Shown here piece by piece: positions 32,194 to 41,276 of a stretch of 64,000 nt of DNA (position 1 is its first letter; each line of letters begins with the position of its first letter). Made by a program: the position numbers and the translations under genes. Below the pieces are notes generated by a model. The model worked only from the letters and a program-made list of their open reading frames with translations. It did not search any database and was not told where the DNA came from. The stretch lies in NCBI RefSeq assembly GCF_036237275.1, contig NZ_CP108352.1, forward strand, positions 7,527,501 through 7,591,500, read 5' to 3'. This DNA is from Streptomyces sp. NBC_01353 (GTDB taxonomy: Bacteria > Actinomycetota > Actinomycetes > Streptomycetales > Streptomycetaceae).

Positions 32194-33723
32194 GTGACTT
32201 CGTTGCGTACCACGCGCATCACGCGTACCCCGCGCGCACGGATCAGAGGTCTGGGTGTGGCGACCGCCGCCGCCGGACTGCTGGTCAGCCTGCTCGCGGC
32301 AGGCCCCGCGGCCGCCACGCCCGACCCGGGCGACACCACCGCGCAGGGCACCGTCTCCTCTGCGCAGGCGGCCGAGGCCCGGTCCGCCATCCAGAGCGGC
32401 GAGATACCCGGCGTGGACGAGATCGTCCACAGTGACAACATCCAGCACCTCGTGAACATCCCCAAGGATGCGCTCGCGGGCACCAACTCCGACCTGGCCT
32501 TCCAGGGCAAGTACGCCTTCGCGGGCAACTACGACGGCTTCCGCATCTTCGACATCAGCAACCCGCGCGCCCCGAAGACGGTCGCCCAGGTCCTCTGCCC
32601 GGGCTCCCAGAACGACATCTCCGTCTCCGGCAACCTCGTCTTCCTCTCCACCGACTCCTCCCGCAGCGACAACTCCTGCGCCAGCGTCAGCCAGCCGGCC
32701 ACGGAGAAGTCCTCCTGGGAGGGCATGAAGATCTTCGACATCAGCGACATCCGCAACCCGAAGTACGTCGCCGCCGTCGAGACCGCGTGCGGCTCGCACA
32801 CCCACACGCTGGTGCCCAAGAAGAGGGACGTCTACGTCTACGTCTCCTCGTACTCGCCCAACGCCGCCTTCCCGGACTGCCAGCCTCCGCACGACGGCAT
32901 CTCGGTCATCAAGGTGCCCCGCAAGGCGCCCGAGAAGGCCGCGATCGTGAGCTTCCCCGTCCTGTTCCCGGGCGAGGGCCCGGACGGCGGCGGCAACCCC
33001 GGCGGTCCCACCAACCCCGGTGTCTCCAAGACCACCGGCTGCCACGACATCACCGTGTTGCCGGGCAGGGACCTCGCGGCCGGCGCCTGCATGGGTGACG
33101 GCATCCTCTTCGACATCGAGGACCCGGAGCACCCGAAGGTCATCGACCAGGTCCAGGACAACGTCAACTTCGCGTTCTGGCACTCGGCGACCTTCAACCA
33201 GAAGGCCGACAAGATCGTCTTCACCGACGAGCTCGGCGGCGGCTCCGGCGCGACCTGCAACGCGGCCGTCGGCCCGAACCGCGGCGCGGACGGCATCTAC
33301 GACATCGTTGGCAAGGGCAAGAACCGCAAGCTCGTCTTCCGCAGCTACTTCAAGATCCCGCGCCACCAGGCGGACACCGAGAACTGCGTCGCCCACAACG
33401 GCTCGCTGATCCCGGTCAAGGGCAAGGACCTCATGGTCCAGGCGTGGTACCAGGGCGGCGTCTCCGTCTGGGACTTCACCGACTCCCGCAAGCCGAAGGA
33501 GATCGCCTACTTCGAGCGCGGTCCGCTGTCCGCCACCACGATCAGCACCGGCGGTTCGTGGTCCGCGTACTACTACAACGGCTACATCTACTCCAACGAC
33601 ATCGCGAAGGGCTTCGACGTCCTGAAGCTCGACGACCGTCGTACGGACCCGGCGAAGCGGATCCGGATGGACGCGCTCAACGTCCAGACCCAGCCGGACT
33701 ACTTCGACGACTTCGAGGACTGA
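32194..33723 (+). CDS. Secreted LVIVD-repeat beta-propeller protein
   Basis: A 509-residue exported protein with an Arg-rich signal peptide (Sec or possibly Tat-like) ending near GPAAATPDPG. Repeats of the LVIVD type follow: KYAFAGNYDGFRIFDISNPRAPKTVAQV, NDISVSGNLVFLSTDSS, MKIFDISDIRNPKYVAAV and SVWDFTDSRKPKEIAYF. Several cysteines suggest disulfides. The family has no firmly established activity. GGGAGG precedes GTG 32194. The 3' end overlaps the convergent TetR gene by 25 bp. Confidence 0.85.
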   Translation: MTSLRTTRITRTPRARIRGLGVATAAAGLLVSLLAAGPAAATPDPGDTTAQGTVSSAQAAEARSAIQSGEIPGVDEIVHSDNIQHLVNIPKDALAGTNSDLAFQGKYAFAGNYDGFRIFDISNPRAPKTVAQVLCPGSQNDISVSGNLVFLSTDSSRSDNSCASVSQPATEKSSWEGMKIFDISDIRNPKYVAAVETACGSHTHTLVPKKRDVYVYVSSYSPNAAFPDCQPPHDGISVIKVPRKAPEKAAIVSFPVLFPGEGPDGGGNPGGPTNPGVSKTTGCHDITVLPGRDLAAGACMGDGILFDIEDPEHPKVIDQVQDNVNFAFWHSATFNQKADKIVFTDELGGGSGATCNAAVGPNRGADGIYDIVGKGKNRKLVFRSYFKIPRHQADTENCVAHNGSLIPVKGKDLMVQAWYQGGVSVWDFTDSRKPKEIAYFERGPLSATTISTGGSWSAYYYNGYIYSNDIAKGFDVLKLDDRRTDPAKRIRMDALNVQTQPDYFDDFED

Positions 33724-34403
33724 GTCTTCGAGGTCTGTGTCGTGGGCGACTGACACGGCACCCGGAGCTCTGACACCGAGGCCGTGAAGGGAATGCCGTC
33801 GGGCGGACCGCCGTCCGGCGGCATTCCCTGCCCCCAATCCAGTCCGTAGCGCTGGAACAGTTCCGACCGCAGCCGCGCCATCGGCATCGGCGCCCCCGGC
33901 AGCAGCACCGCCACGACGGCGCCCATCAGCAGCGCCCGCAGCAGCGGATAGTCCGCGTCCACGTTCGCGGAGCCGTACCGCGTCACCGTGTCCCGCAGCA
34001 GGAACGCCAGCCGCTGCTGCTCCGGACACTGCACGAACCCCTCGGCCTGCAGGATGCCCGCCATGTGCGTCCGCATCAGCACCGGACGGTCCACGGCCAA
34101 CCCCAGAATCGCGTCGATGGCCCGCGCCATCCGCTCCCGGCCGTCGTCGGTCCGCGGCTCGCGCTCCAGCGCCTCCTCCAGCGTCAGGTGCATCAGGCGG
34201 TGCACGGCCGACTGCAGCAGCTGGCGCTTTCCCGGGAAGTAGTACGAGATCAGACCGCGTGCCGAACCGGCCCGCTCGGCGATGTCGCCCAGCGTCGTCG
34301 CCTCGTACCCGCGCTCGGAGACGAGTTCGACGGTCGCCTCGAGGAGGCGCTCCCGAGAGCGTCGTCGAAGCTCTTCATTGACCGATGGGCTACGCGGGGA
34401 CAT
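33699..34403 (-). CDS. TetR-family transcriptional regulator
   Basis: A 234-residue regulator. N-terminal helix-turn-helix: RERLLEATVELVSERGYEATTLGDIAERAGSARGLISYYFPGKRQLL. The ligand domain is divergent. AGGAG precedes ATG 34403. The last 20 or so residues (Gln/Ser/Thr/Lys-rich, QTSKTQSSKSSK) come from the region overlapping the end of the convergent LVIVD gene. A palindrome 20 bp upstream of its start suggests autoregulation. Confidence 0.9.
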   Translation of the reverse strand: MSPRSPSVNEELRRRSRERLLEATVELVSERGYEATTLGDIAERAGSARGLISYYFPGKRQLLQSAVHRLMHLTLEEALEREPRTDDGRERMARAIDAILGLAVDRPVLMRTHMAGILQAEGFVQCPEQQRLAFLLRDTVTRYGSANVDADYPLLRALLMGAVVAVLLPGAPMPMARLRSELFQRYGLDWGQGMPPDGGPPDGIPFTASVSELRVPCQSPTTQTSKTQSSKSSK

Positions 34404-34422
34404 GCTTGACTCCTGCGTTGAC

Positions 34423-34435
34423 TGGCTCGCAGCCA
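34423..34435. promoter_or_regulatory. Putative TetR operator
   Basis: TGGCT-CGC-AGCCA is a perfect 5-bp inverted repeat 20 bp upstream of the TetR start. Confidence 0.4.
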
Positions 34436-34532
34436 ATATACTCAGCGCAGCCTGTTGTCGCGCCTTCGTGGCTGGTCAGCGGGTTTGCCGTCTGTTCTGG
34501 GCGACGCGGGGGATCGTCCAGGACAGGCGGCT

Positions 34533-35210
34533 TCATCGCGTTCCTCCCATTCTCCTCCGTACCGTCCCCGGCGGACCGGCCCGTCCGGCGCCCTGGCCGT
34601 ACCTGCGGAACGTGATGATCGACACAACCACGAGGCAGAAGCCGAGCAACCAGCCGGCCACCACGTCCGACGGCCAGTGCACCCCCAGATAGACCCGGGT
34701 CCACCCCACACCGAGCACCGACACCAGGGCCGCCACCGCGATCACGCTCCAGCCCCGCCAGCTCTCCCGCCAGTGCAGGGCGAGCACCCAGAGCAGCAGC
34801 CCACAACTCACGGTCGCCGTCATCGCGTGCCCCGAAGGGAGCGACGCGTACTGCGCCGAGTCCACCGGATCCGGCCAGCCGGGCCGCTCCCGGCCGACGG
34901 CCCACTTCACCCCCTGCTGGACGGCCGCCGTCAGCAGGCTGGCCACCGTCAGCCACAGGGCCAGCAGCCGCTCGTGCCGCCACCACAGCACCACCACCAC
35001 GACGGAGATCAGCGCGCGCATCGTCCATGGGTCCCACACCCAGTCGCTCAGGACCCGGTTGAGCTGGGTGAACCCGGGCTCGGCGACGGCGCTGCGGTGC
35101 AGCTCCTCGGTGACCGACCGGTCCAGTGAGAGCAGCGGTGGCCAGCCCACGGCCACCAGGACGAGCAGCAGCACGGCCAGGGCGGCGGAGACCACGGCGG
35201 AGGAGCGCAT
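34533..35210 (-). CDS. PAP2-family membrane phosphatase
   Basis: A 225-residue membrane phosphatase with about five helices and the tripartite acid-phosphatase motif: C1 KWAVGRERPG, C2 SLPSGHAMT, C3 GWTRVYLGVHWPSDVVAG. It is likely to dephosphorylate a lipid phosphate or undecaprenyl diphosphate outside the membrane. ATG 35210. Confidence 0.92.
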   Translation of the reverse strand: MRSSAVVSAALAVLLLVLVAVGWPPLLSLDRSVTEELHRSAVAEPGFTQLNRVLSDWVWDPWTMRALISVVVVVLWWRHERLLALWLTVASLLTAAVQQGVKWAVGRERPGWPDPVDSAQYASLPSGHAMTATVSCGLLLWVLALHWRESWRGWSVIAVAALVSVLGVGWTRVYLGVHWPSDVVAGWLLGFCLVVVSIITFRRYGQGAGRAGPPGTVRRRMGGTR

Positions 35211-35276
35211 GGGCCGATCTTCCCCGACCCGCGCGCCGGCACGCCGGAATCCTCGACTACGCGCCGGAATCCCCGG

Positions 35277-36212
35277 CTATCCGAGCGCCTTGAGGGCGGG
35301 CACGAACGCCACCAGGACCGGCACGACCGGCACGAGCGCCGCGGACGCCGTCAGCCCCAGCCGCCGACCCGCGGTGAGCCGCGGAGCGGCCGTGAGAAGA
35401 CGGTTGACCCGCTGCGGAAGATCCGCGTCCGGTGCGGGACCCGGCCCGAACACCCCGCGCTCCTCGTTCAGTTCCACCAGCGCCAGCGCGATCGTCAGCC
35501 GCCCGAACCGCCGCGAGGCCACATCGTCGGCCGCCAGCTCCACCAGCCGGTGCATCTCACCCCGGAAGGCCGCGAAGACCGGAACCCCCGGGAACCCGCC
35601 CGCCAGCGCCCCCGAGCAGTGCAGCAGCCAGTCGTGGCGCGCCCGGGCGTGTCCCTGCTCGTGCGCGAGCACGGCATCGAGCTGGCGTCCCTTGAGACGG
35701 CGCAGCGCCGACGTCGTGATGACCAGCTGCGGCGCGGTCCCCGGCAGCCACCAGGCGTCCGGACGCTCCCCCTCCAGCACCACGAGGCGCTCACTGCCCG
35801 GCTCCTCGCCCGGCAACAGAGGGGAACGGACGAGCAGTTCGCAGCGGCGCTGCCGACGGCGCGCCCGCGCCCGGCGGATCTCCCGGCCGAGCATCGCACC
35901 GGTCCACAGCCCACCACAGGCCAGGACCACGGCGAGCGCCGCCGACCAGGGCTGGTGGGTGCCCAGTTCGTACGCCTCGAGCACCCCGTGCGGCGCGCCC
36001 GCGAAGACCTGACCCCGTACCACCTGCCAGGCGGCCGCGGCGCTGAACGTCATCGACAGCGCGAAGCTCAGCAGCACCGCCGCCACCACGCACTGCCACA
36101 CCCACAGGGCCACCACGGGCTCGCGTTCCGCCCAGTCGGACCGTGACAGCAGCCGTGGGGCCACGGCGGCGGTCAGGACGCCGAGCGAGAGCAGCGCGAG
36201 GGAGACCAACAT
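35277..36212 (-). CDS. M56-family (BlaR1-like) membrane metallopeptidase
   Basis: A 311-residue integral membrane zinc peptidase. N-terminal helices (VSLALLSLGVLTAAVAPRLL, LWVWQCVVAAVLLSFALSM) precede the catalytic HExxH-type motif VLAHEQGHARARHD and the downstream ELAADDVA glutamate. It resembles BlaR1/MecR1 proteases without a penicillin-sensing domain. In Streptomyces such genes commonly follow a BlaI/CopY repressor gene; none is seen here. Confidence 0.85.
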   Translation of the reverse strand: MLVSLALLSLGVLTAAVAPRLLSRSDWAEREPVVALWVWQCVVAAVLLSFALSMTFSAAAAWQVVRGQVFAGAPHGVLEAYELGTHQPWSAALAVVLACGGLWTGAMLGREIRRARARRRQRRCELLVRSPLLPGEEPGSERLVVLEGERPDAWWLPGTAPQLVITTSALRRLKGRQLDAVLAHEQGHARARHDWLLHCSGALAGGFPGVPVFAAFRGEMHRLVELAADDVASRRFGRLTIALALVELNEERGVFGPGPAPDADLPQRVNRLLTAAPRLTAGRRLGLTASAALVPVVPVLVAFVPALKALG

Positions 36213-36298
36213 GACGTCCAGCCTATGAGGGGCGTACTACTCGGGGGTATGGCCTCGCACGCCAAGTGACGTACGCCACGGTTTCGACGCAGCAGGCG

Positions 36299-36856
36299 TC
36301 AGAGGGTCACGAGCATCGCCAGCATGGCGAGCGCCATCGACAGCCGGCACACGAGCGCGAACTCCGGCCGGGTGGCCCAGGCAGTCGGCGGGCCGCCCGC
36401 GGGCACCGCCACCGGGACGAGCCGCGTCCCCGTGCGGAGCACGTAGACGACGTAGTACGCGAGGAGCGCACCCGTCACGAGCGGTACCCCCGCGGTGGCC
36501 CCTGCCCCGTGCCCCCCGTGCGCTCCCTGGGCAGGGGTCGCCATGACCAGCGCCATGTAGACCATCGCCAAGGAGCCCAGCAGATGGTGCAGATGGTGTC
36601 CGCCGCGCCGCACCGTCGACAGCGCGTGCAGGGCAGCCGCCCCGAACACGGCCGCGTACACCGCCCACGACCAGGAGGGCGGTGTGAGCACGGCCGGGGG
36701 CAGCGCCATCGCCGCCATCCCGAAGCCCATCACGGCCTCGCTCCCCGCCGTCCTGCGCTCCTCGCCCGCGCACCGGCTCATCCGCAGCAGGCAGTACACC
36801 CCGCTCGCCCCGCACAGCGTCAGCAACAGCCAGGCCGACAACGCCGGTCCGTGCAC
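36299..36856 (-). CDS. DUF5134 membrane protein
   Basis: A 185-residue protein with about five membrane helices (ALSAWLLLTLCGASGVYCLL, WAVYAAVFGAAALHAL, LGSLAMVYMALVMA, GVPLVTGALLAYYVVYVL, LSMALAMLAMLVTL) and a His-rich loop HHLHHLL..HGGHG. This matches DUF5134, often found near M56 peptidases and copper genes; metal binding is an inference from the histidines. GTG 36856 has GGGGAGG upstream; the ATG at 37027 would overlap the divergent GNAT gene. Confidence 0.75.
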   Translation of the reverse strand: MHGPALSAWLLLTLCGASGVYCLLRMSRCAGEERRTAGSEAVMGFGMAAMALPPAVLTPPSWSWAVYAAVFGAAALHALSTVRRGGHHLHHLLGSLAMVYMALVMATPAQGAHGGHGAGATAGVPLVTGALLAYYVVYVLRTGTRLVPVAVPAGGPPTAWATRPEFALVCRLSMALAMLAMLVTL

Positions 36857-37001
36857 GGCACACCTCCCCGTGGGTTCCCCCGGGTCGATGCCCGCGCTCG
36901 GCCGGGCGTACGCGAGCGCACAGGCGTACGCGGGGGGAGCGCGGCGCCGGGGCGTTACGCTCGGGGGGATCGTCAGCGCCCCGAGGGGAGACCCGAACAG
37001 C

Positions 37002-37553
37002 ATGGACACCGCCACGCCGCAGGACACCGGTCGGATCGGCTACCGCGACGCCGTCGAGGACGACGTCCCGGTCCTCGTGCCGCTCGTGGAGTCGGCCTAC
37101 CGCGGCGACTCGAGCCGGACCGGCTGGACCACGGAGGCGGACATCCTGCGGGGGCAGCGGACCGACGCCGAGGGGGTGCGCGCCGTCATCGCCACCCCGG
37201 GCAGCCGCCTGATGGTGGTGGAGCGCGACGGCGAGGTCGTCGCCTGCTGCCAGCTCGAACACCGCGGCGACGCCGCCTACTTCGGCATGTTCGCGGTCCG
37301 TCCCGAACTTCAGGGAGTGGGTCTCGGCCGCCTGATCATCACCGAGGCGGAGCGCCGGGTGCGGGAGATCTGGGGGGTGCGCGAGATGCACATGACGGTG
37401 ATCTCCGTGCGCGAGGAGCTCATCGCCTGGTACGAGCGGCGCGGCTACCGCCGTACGGGAGAGATGACCCCGTTCCCGTACGGCGACGAGCGCTTCGGTG
37501 TCCCGCAGCGGGACGACCTGCAGTTCGAGCTCCTGGTGAAGCCGCTGGTCTGA
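37002..37553 (+). CDS. GNAT-family N-acetyltransferase
   Basis: A 183-residue acetyl-CoA-dependent acetyltransferase. The coenzyme A site is YFGMFAVRPELQGVGLGRLIITEAERR (Q/RxxGxG/A form QGVGLG), followed by WYERRGYRRTGEM. The substrate is unknown. GGGGAG lies about 11 bp before ATG 37002. It is convergent with the GDPD gene. Confidence 0.92.
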   Translation: MDTATPQDTGRIGYRDAVEDDVPVLVPLVESAYRGDSSRTGWTTEADILRGQRTDAEGVRAVIATPGSRLMVVERDGEVVACCQLEHRGDAAYFGMFAVRPELQGVGLGRLIITEAERRVREIWGVREMHMTVISVREELIAWYERRGYRRTGEMTPFPYGDERFGVPQRDDLQFELLVKPLV

Positions 37554-37569
37554 GGCCCGGGCCCGCGAA

Positions 37570-38253
37570 TCAGGCCGTGAAGCGGCCGGTGCGGCGGATC
37601 TCTGGATAGTCGGTCGTCGCGCCGTCGAGCTCCAGGGCCCGCACCAGCCGCAGGTGGTCCTGGGTGTTCACGACCCAGCCGATGACCAGCAGGCCCTCGC
37701 TGTGCGCGCGCTCGACGGTCTCCAGGGTGAGGTGCCGGATGTTCAGGACGAGGGCGCCGGCGCCGACCGCCTTGGCCCGGTCCACGACGTCGGCGTCCCA
37801 CAGGTCCGCCACGAGCGCGGTACGGACCCCGGGGACGAGCCGGGAGATCTCCGCGAGGGCCTCGTCGTGGAAGGAGAGGACCTCCACGCGCCCCACCAGG
37901 TCACGCCGGCTCATCACCTCGGCGAGCACCTGGGCGGCGGCCACGTCCTTGATCTCGGCCTGGAGCGGGGACCGCACGGCGTCCAGGACCTCTTCGAAGA
38001 CGGGGACGCGTTCCCCGGCACCCGCGTCCAGCTCGCGCAGCTCGGCGAGGGTCTTCTCGGCGATGGCCCCGCTGCCGTCGGTGGTCCGGCCGACGTCGGC
38101 GTCGTGCATGACGACAAGCGCGCCGTCCTTGCTCAGATGGAGGTCCAGCTCGATGACGTCCATGCCTGCCTGCTCGGCCCGGACGAAGGAACGCAGGGTG
38201 TTCTCGGGCTCGACGCCCATGACTCCGCGATGACCGATGGTGAGGAAACTCAA
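37570..38253 (-). CDS. Glycerophosphodiester phosphodiesterase
   Basis: A 227-residue cytosolic GDPD-family TIM barrel: IGHRGVMGVEPENTLRSFVRAEQAGMDVIELDLHLSKDGALVVMHDADVGRTTDGSG gives the catalytic HR...EPENT, the metal Glu-x-Asp and HD. It hydrolyses glycerophosphodiesters to glycerol-3-phosphate and an alcohol. The start is TTG 38253. There is no signal peptide. Confidence 0.93.
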   Translation of the reverse strand: MSFLTIGHRGVMGVEPENTLRSFVRAEQAGMDVIELDLHLSKDGALVVMHDADVGRTTDGSGAIAEKTLAELRELDAGAGERVPVFEEVLDAVRSPLQAEIKDVAAAQVLAEVMSRRDLVGRVEVLSFHDEALAEISRLVPGVRTALVADLWDADVVDRAKAVGAGALVLNIRHLTLETVERAHSEGLLVIGWVVNTQDHLRLVRALELDGATTDYPEIRRTGRFTA

Positions 38254-38394
38254 GATCTTCTCGCTTCCGTCGATGTCCGGGCCCAGGTCCCTCCGGGCTC
38301 CCGGTGCGGCTCGGGGCGCAGCCTAATGACTTCACCGCAAGAAGGAAGCGCACGCGCGCGGGGCGTCGGAAGCTGCCACTCCGGGCGTCACACC

Positions 38395-38417
38395 CACGGG
38401 GCCCTCAGGGCCCCGTG
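38395..38417 (-). terminator. Terminator hairpin overlapping the padR stop codon
   Basis: CACGGGGCCC (38395-38404) and GGGCCCCGTG (38408-38417) form a perfect 10-bp stem whose 3-base loop TCA is the complement of the PadR TGA stop. The last codons of the gene therefore form one side of the terminator. Confidence 0.75.
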
Positions 38418-39013
38418 TCGCCGCTCGCGGGAGCTTCCGCCAGTGCTGCCAGGTCCGTCAGCATCGACTCGGCGAGCTCCAGCTCCGCCAGGTGCTGCCG
38501 TTCGCTCCAGCGCAGGGCCAGTGCCGGATGGTGCCACGCCGGCTCGGACTCCGCGCGGGCGAGTGCGTCCCGGACCTCCTTGAGCTCGCCCTGTGTACGG
38601 GCGATGTGCTCCTCGACGAGTGTCCGCAGCCGCTGCGGCGCGGCGAGATGCCCCAGCCAGACCCGCAGCACCACCGGATGCTTGAGCACCACGGGCCCGC
38701 CGTCGCCGTCCGCCCAGTCGGCCAGCGCCGCCCGGCCCGCGTCCGTGATCGCGTACCGCCGCTTGGTCCGCGGCTCCTCCGGACCCGACCTGGCCGACGC
38801 CACGTACCCCCGCGACTCCAGCCGGCGCAGCTCCGCGTAGATCTGGCTGATCGCCGGCGACCAGTAGAAGAAGCGCAGGGAAGCGTCCGCCCACTTCTTC
38901 AGCTCGTAGCCGGTGCGCTCGCCGGGGAAGGAGAGCAGCCCGAGCACCGCCCAGGCCGTCTGCGGCAATCCGTGTTCCGTCTCTTGCCTCTTCGCGATCT
39001 GACGACTAGTCAT
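38405..39013 (-). CDS. PadR-family transcriptional regulator
   Basis: A 202-residue PadR repressor: winged helix TAWAVLGLLSFPGERTGYELKKWADASLRFFYWSPAISQIYAELRRLESRGYV, then a helical Vir-type dimerisation domain. The start codon ATG 39013 is only 51 bp from the divergent luciferase-like gene, with no evident Shine-Dalgarno sequence, so the mRNA may be leaderless. It most likely represses the LLM/esterase operon; GACTAGTC palindromic bases lie just inside the gene start. Confidence 0.88.
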   Translation of the reverse strand: MTSRQIAKRQETEHGLPQTAWAVLGLLSFPGERTGYELKKWADASLRFFYWSPAISQIYAELRRLESRGYVASARSGPEEPRTKRRYAITDAGRAALADWADGDGGPVVLKHPVVLRVWLGHLAAPQRLRTLVEEHIARTQGELKEVRDALARAESEPAWHHPALALRWSERQHLAELELAESMLTDLAALAEAPASGDTGP

Positions 39014-39064
39014 ATGGCTAATCGAAACAAGGACAGCTCCCCGACACAACCCCCTGGAGGGCAT

Positions 39065-40198
39065 GTGAAGTTCTCCGTCATCTTCGAGGCACAGCTGGCC
39101 GACCCGACCGTGGAGCACGAGCACCAGGTCATCCACGACTGCGTCGAACAGGCCGTCCTGGCGGAGGAGATGGGCTTCGACCGGATCTGGGCCGTCGAGC
39201 ACCATTCCCTGAAGTGGTACGCCCACATGTCCGCCCCCGAGGTCTTCCTCAGCTACGTCGCCGCGCGGACCAGCCGCATCCGCATCGGCCACGGCGTGGT
39301 CTGCATGCCGTTCAACTTCAACCATCCCGCCCGCGTCGCCGAACGCGCCGCCATGCTCGACCTGCTCTCCGGCGGACGCCTCGACCTCGGCGCCGGACGA
39401 GGCGGCACCGAGCAGGAGACCTCGCTGTGCGGGGTCGACCGGGACCGTACGACCCAGGAGGTCGAGGACGCCCTGCGGATCATCGGCAGGGCCTGGCAGA
39501 AGGACGAGCTGGAGTACAGCTCCGAGCTGATCAGGATCGATCCGCATCCGATCCTGCCCCGCCCCCGGCAGACCCCGCATCCGCCGCTCTTCCTCGCCTG
39601 CAGCCGTACGGAGACCCTTACCCAGGCCGCCGAGCTCGGTATCGGCGCGCTCGTGATGGGCTTCGCCGGACCCGAGTCGATCGCCGAGATGCGCCGCGCC
39701 TACGACACGGCCCGCGCCGCACGCACCGGCGACCGGTTCGTCTCCACGGTCGTCAACGACCACTTCTCCGTCCTCTGCCCCACGATCGTCCTCGACGACC
39801 GCGCCGAGGCCCGCCGCATCGGCATCCGGGGCCAGCGCTTCTTCGCCCAGTCGATCGGTCACTGGTACGGGGGAGCGGGCATCCCCGACGAGGCGGTGGT
39901 GGCCGGCGCCGACGAAGCCGCCGACATGCGCCGCGCCGCCGAGCAGGTCGTCGCCCGGCTGCACGAACAGCGCATACCGGTGCGCCCCTCCGCCACGGCC
40001 ACCTTCCGCGCCGACCACGCCTACGGCACCGCCGAGGACGCGATCGCCTACGTGGAACGGCTCCGGGACGCGGGCGCCGACGAGATCATGTGCCTGATGC
40101 AGATGGGGACCGTGCCGCAGGAGGCCTGTCTGGAGACGCTGCGCCAGTGGGGCGAGAAGGTCATCCCGCACTTCACCGAGGGCGAGGGCGCACGATGA
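39065..40198 (+). CDS. Luciferase-like (LLM) flavin-dependent monooxygenase
   Basis: A 377-residue TIM-barrel oxidoreductase of the bacterial luciferase family: KFSVIFEAQLADPT, AEEMGFDRIWAVEHHSLKWYAHMSAPEVFLSYVAARTSRIRIGHGVV and AERAAMLDLLSGGRLDLGAGRGG. It uses FMNH2 or F420. CTGGAGGG precedes GTG 39065. Its stop overlaps the start of the esterase gene (ATGA), so the two are one operon, probably for uptake and modification of a small ester-bearing compound. Confidence 0.93.
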   Translation: MKFSVIFEAQLADPTVEHEHQVIHDCVEQAVLAEEMGFDRIWAVEHHSLKWYAHMSAPEVFLSYVAARTSRIRIGHGVVCMPFNFNHPARVAERAAMLDLLSGGRLDLGAGRGGTEQETSLCGVDRDRTTQEVEDALRIIGRAWQKDELEYSSELIRIDPHPILPRPRQTPHPPLFLACSRTETLTQAAELGIGALVMGFAGPESIAEMRRAYDTARAARTGDRFVSTVVNDHFSVLCPTIVLDDRAEARRIGIRGQRFFAQSIGHWYGGAGIPDEAVVAGADEAADMRRAAEQVVARLHEQRIPVRPSATATFRADHAYGTAEDAIAYVERLRDAGADEIMCLMQMGTVPQEACLETLRQWGEKVIPHFTEGEGAR

Positions 40199-41217
40199 CG
40201 GACACCGCACCCACCGGCCGTCCCGACAGTCCGCCGGCCGACCGGCTCGACCCCGAGGCCCGCCCCTTCGTCGATCTGCTCACCGCCGTCTTCCCGGACA
40301 TCGGCGGCGCCGTCACCGACCCCGTCGAGGCCCGCAGGCTGCTCGCCGCCGCCCCCGCGCCGCCCGGTGAGCCACCGGTCGTCGGCTCGGTGGAGGACAA
40401 GACGGTCCCCGGCCCCGAGGGCGCTCCACCGCTCCCGGTACGGATCTACCGGCCCGAGGGGGACGCGAGGCGCCGCCCGACCACCGTCTTCCTCCACGGC
40501 GGCGGCTGGGTGCTCTGCGGTCTGGACACCCACGACCGCTCCTGCCGGACCCTGTGCCGGGAGTCCGGATCCGTCGTCGTCTCCGTCGACTACCGGCTCG
40601 CCCCCGAGGTCCGCTTCCCCGCCCCCGTCGAGGACGCCTACGCGGCGCTTCTGTGGGCCGCCGCGCACATCGACGAGCTGGGCGGCGAACTCGCTGCTCT
40701 CGTCGTCGCGGGGGACAGCGCGGGAGGCAACCTCGCCGCGGCGGCCGCGCTGCTCGCACGCGACCGCCGGGGCCCCGCGCTCGCCCGCCAGGTGCTGATC
40801 TACCCGGCGACCGACATGGCGGGCGCCCACGCTTCGTACCGGACGAACGGCGCGGGCTACTACCTCACCGACGCCCATATGCGCTGGTACCGCGACCACT
40901 ACCTCGGTCCGGACGGCGACGCCCGCCATCCGCTCGCCTCCCCGCTGCACGCCGAGCTCGCCGGTCTGCCGCCCGCCCATGTGGTCACCGCAGGCTGCGA
41001 CCCGCTGTGCGACGAGGGGCGGGCCTTCGCCGCCGCTCTGGCCGCGGCGGGCGTCGAGGTCACGGAGGACCACCACCCGGGGATGTTCCACGGCTTCCTG
41101 GCCCTGCACGAGTACCTTGGCGCGGCGGCCCGGGCCTTCGCCGGAGCGGGGGATGCAATCGCCTCAACGCTTCCCGACAGGAAAATTAACGGTGACCAGG
41201 GGGGTATCGCAGGATAA
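40195..41217 (+). CDS. Alpha/beta hydrolase, acetyl-esterase (HSL) family
   Basis: A 340-residue esterase with the oxyanion motif FLHGGGWVLCG, nucleophile GDSAGGN, and late Asp/His in CDPLCDEG and HGFLALHEY. It is hormone-sensitive-lipase-like and intracellular, with a 70-residue N-terminal cap. It is coupled by a 4-bp overlap to the monooxygenase gene. The last 20 residues (after AGDAIASTLPDR) are from AT-richer sequence unlike the rest and may not belong to the original gene end. Confidence 0.9.
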   Translation: MTDTAPTGRPDSPPADRLDPEARPFVDLLTAVFPDIGGAVTDPVEARRLLAAAPAPPGEPPVVGSVEDKTVPGPEGAPPLPVRIYRPEGDARRRPTTVFLHGGGWVLCGLDTHDRSCRTLCRESGSVVVSVDYRLAPEVRFPAPVEDAYAALLWAAAHIDELGGELAALVVAGDSAGGNLAAAAALLARDRRGPALARQVLIYPATDMAGAHASYRTNGAGYYLTDAHMRWYRDHYLGPDGDARHPLASPLHAELAGLPPAHVVTAGCDPLCDEGRAFAAALAAAGVEVTEDHHPGMFHGFLALHEYLGAAARAFAGAGDAIASTLPDRKINGDQGGIAG

Positions 41218-41276
41218 TTTCTCTTGGTCCTCTTGTCTGGAGGAACCGCGGACGGATACGGTGTCTTGACGCGAGG

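Noticed and set aside
39004-39011. GACTAGTC palindrome at the padR start as operator
   Set aside because: Only 8 bp, inside the coding start, and unlike the ATGT-N8-ACAT form usual for PadR proteins; too weak to list as a site.
38405-40210. Very long open frame covering PadR and the opposite strand of the LLM gene
   Set aside because: Only the PadR part is protein-like; the upstream part is the antisense of the luciferase-like gene.
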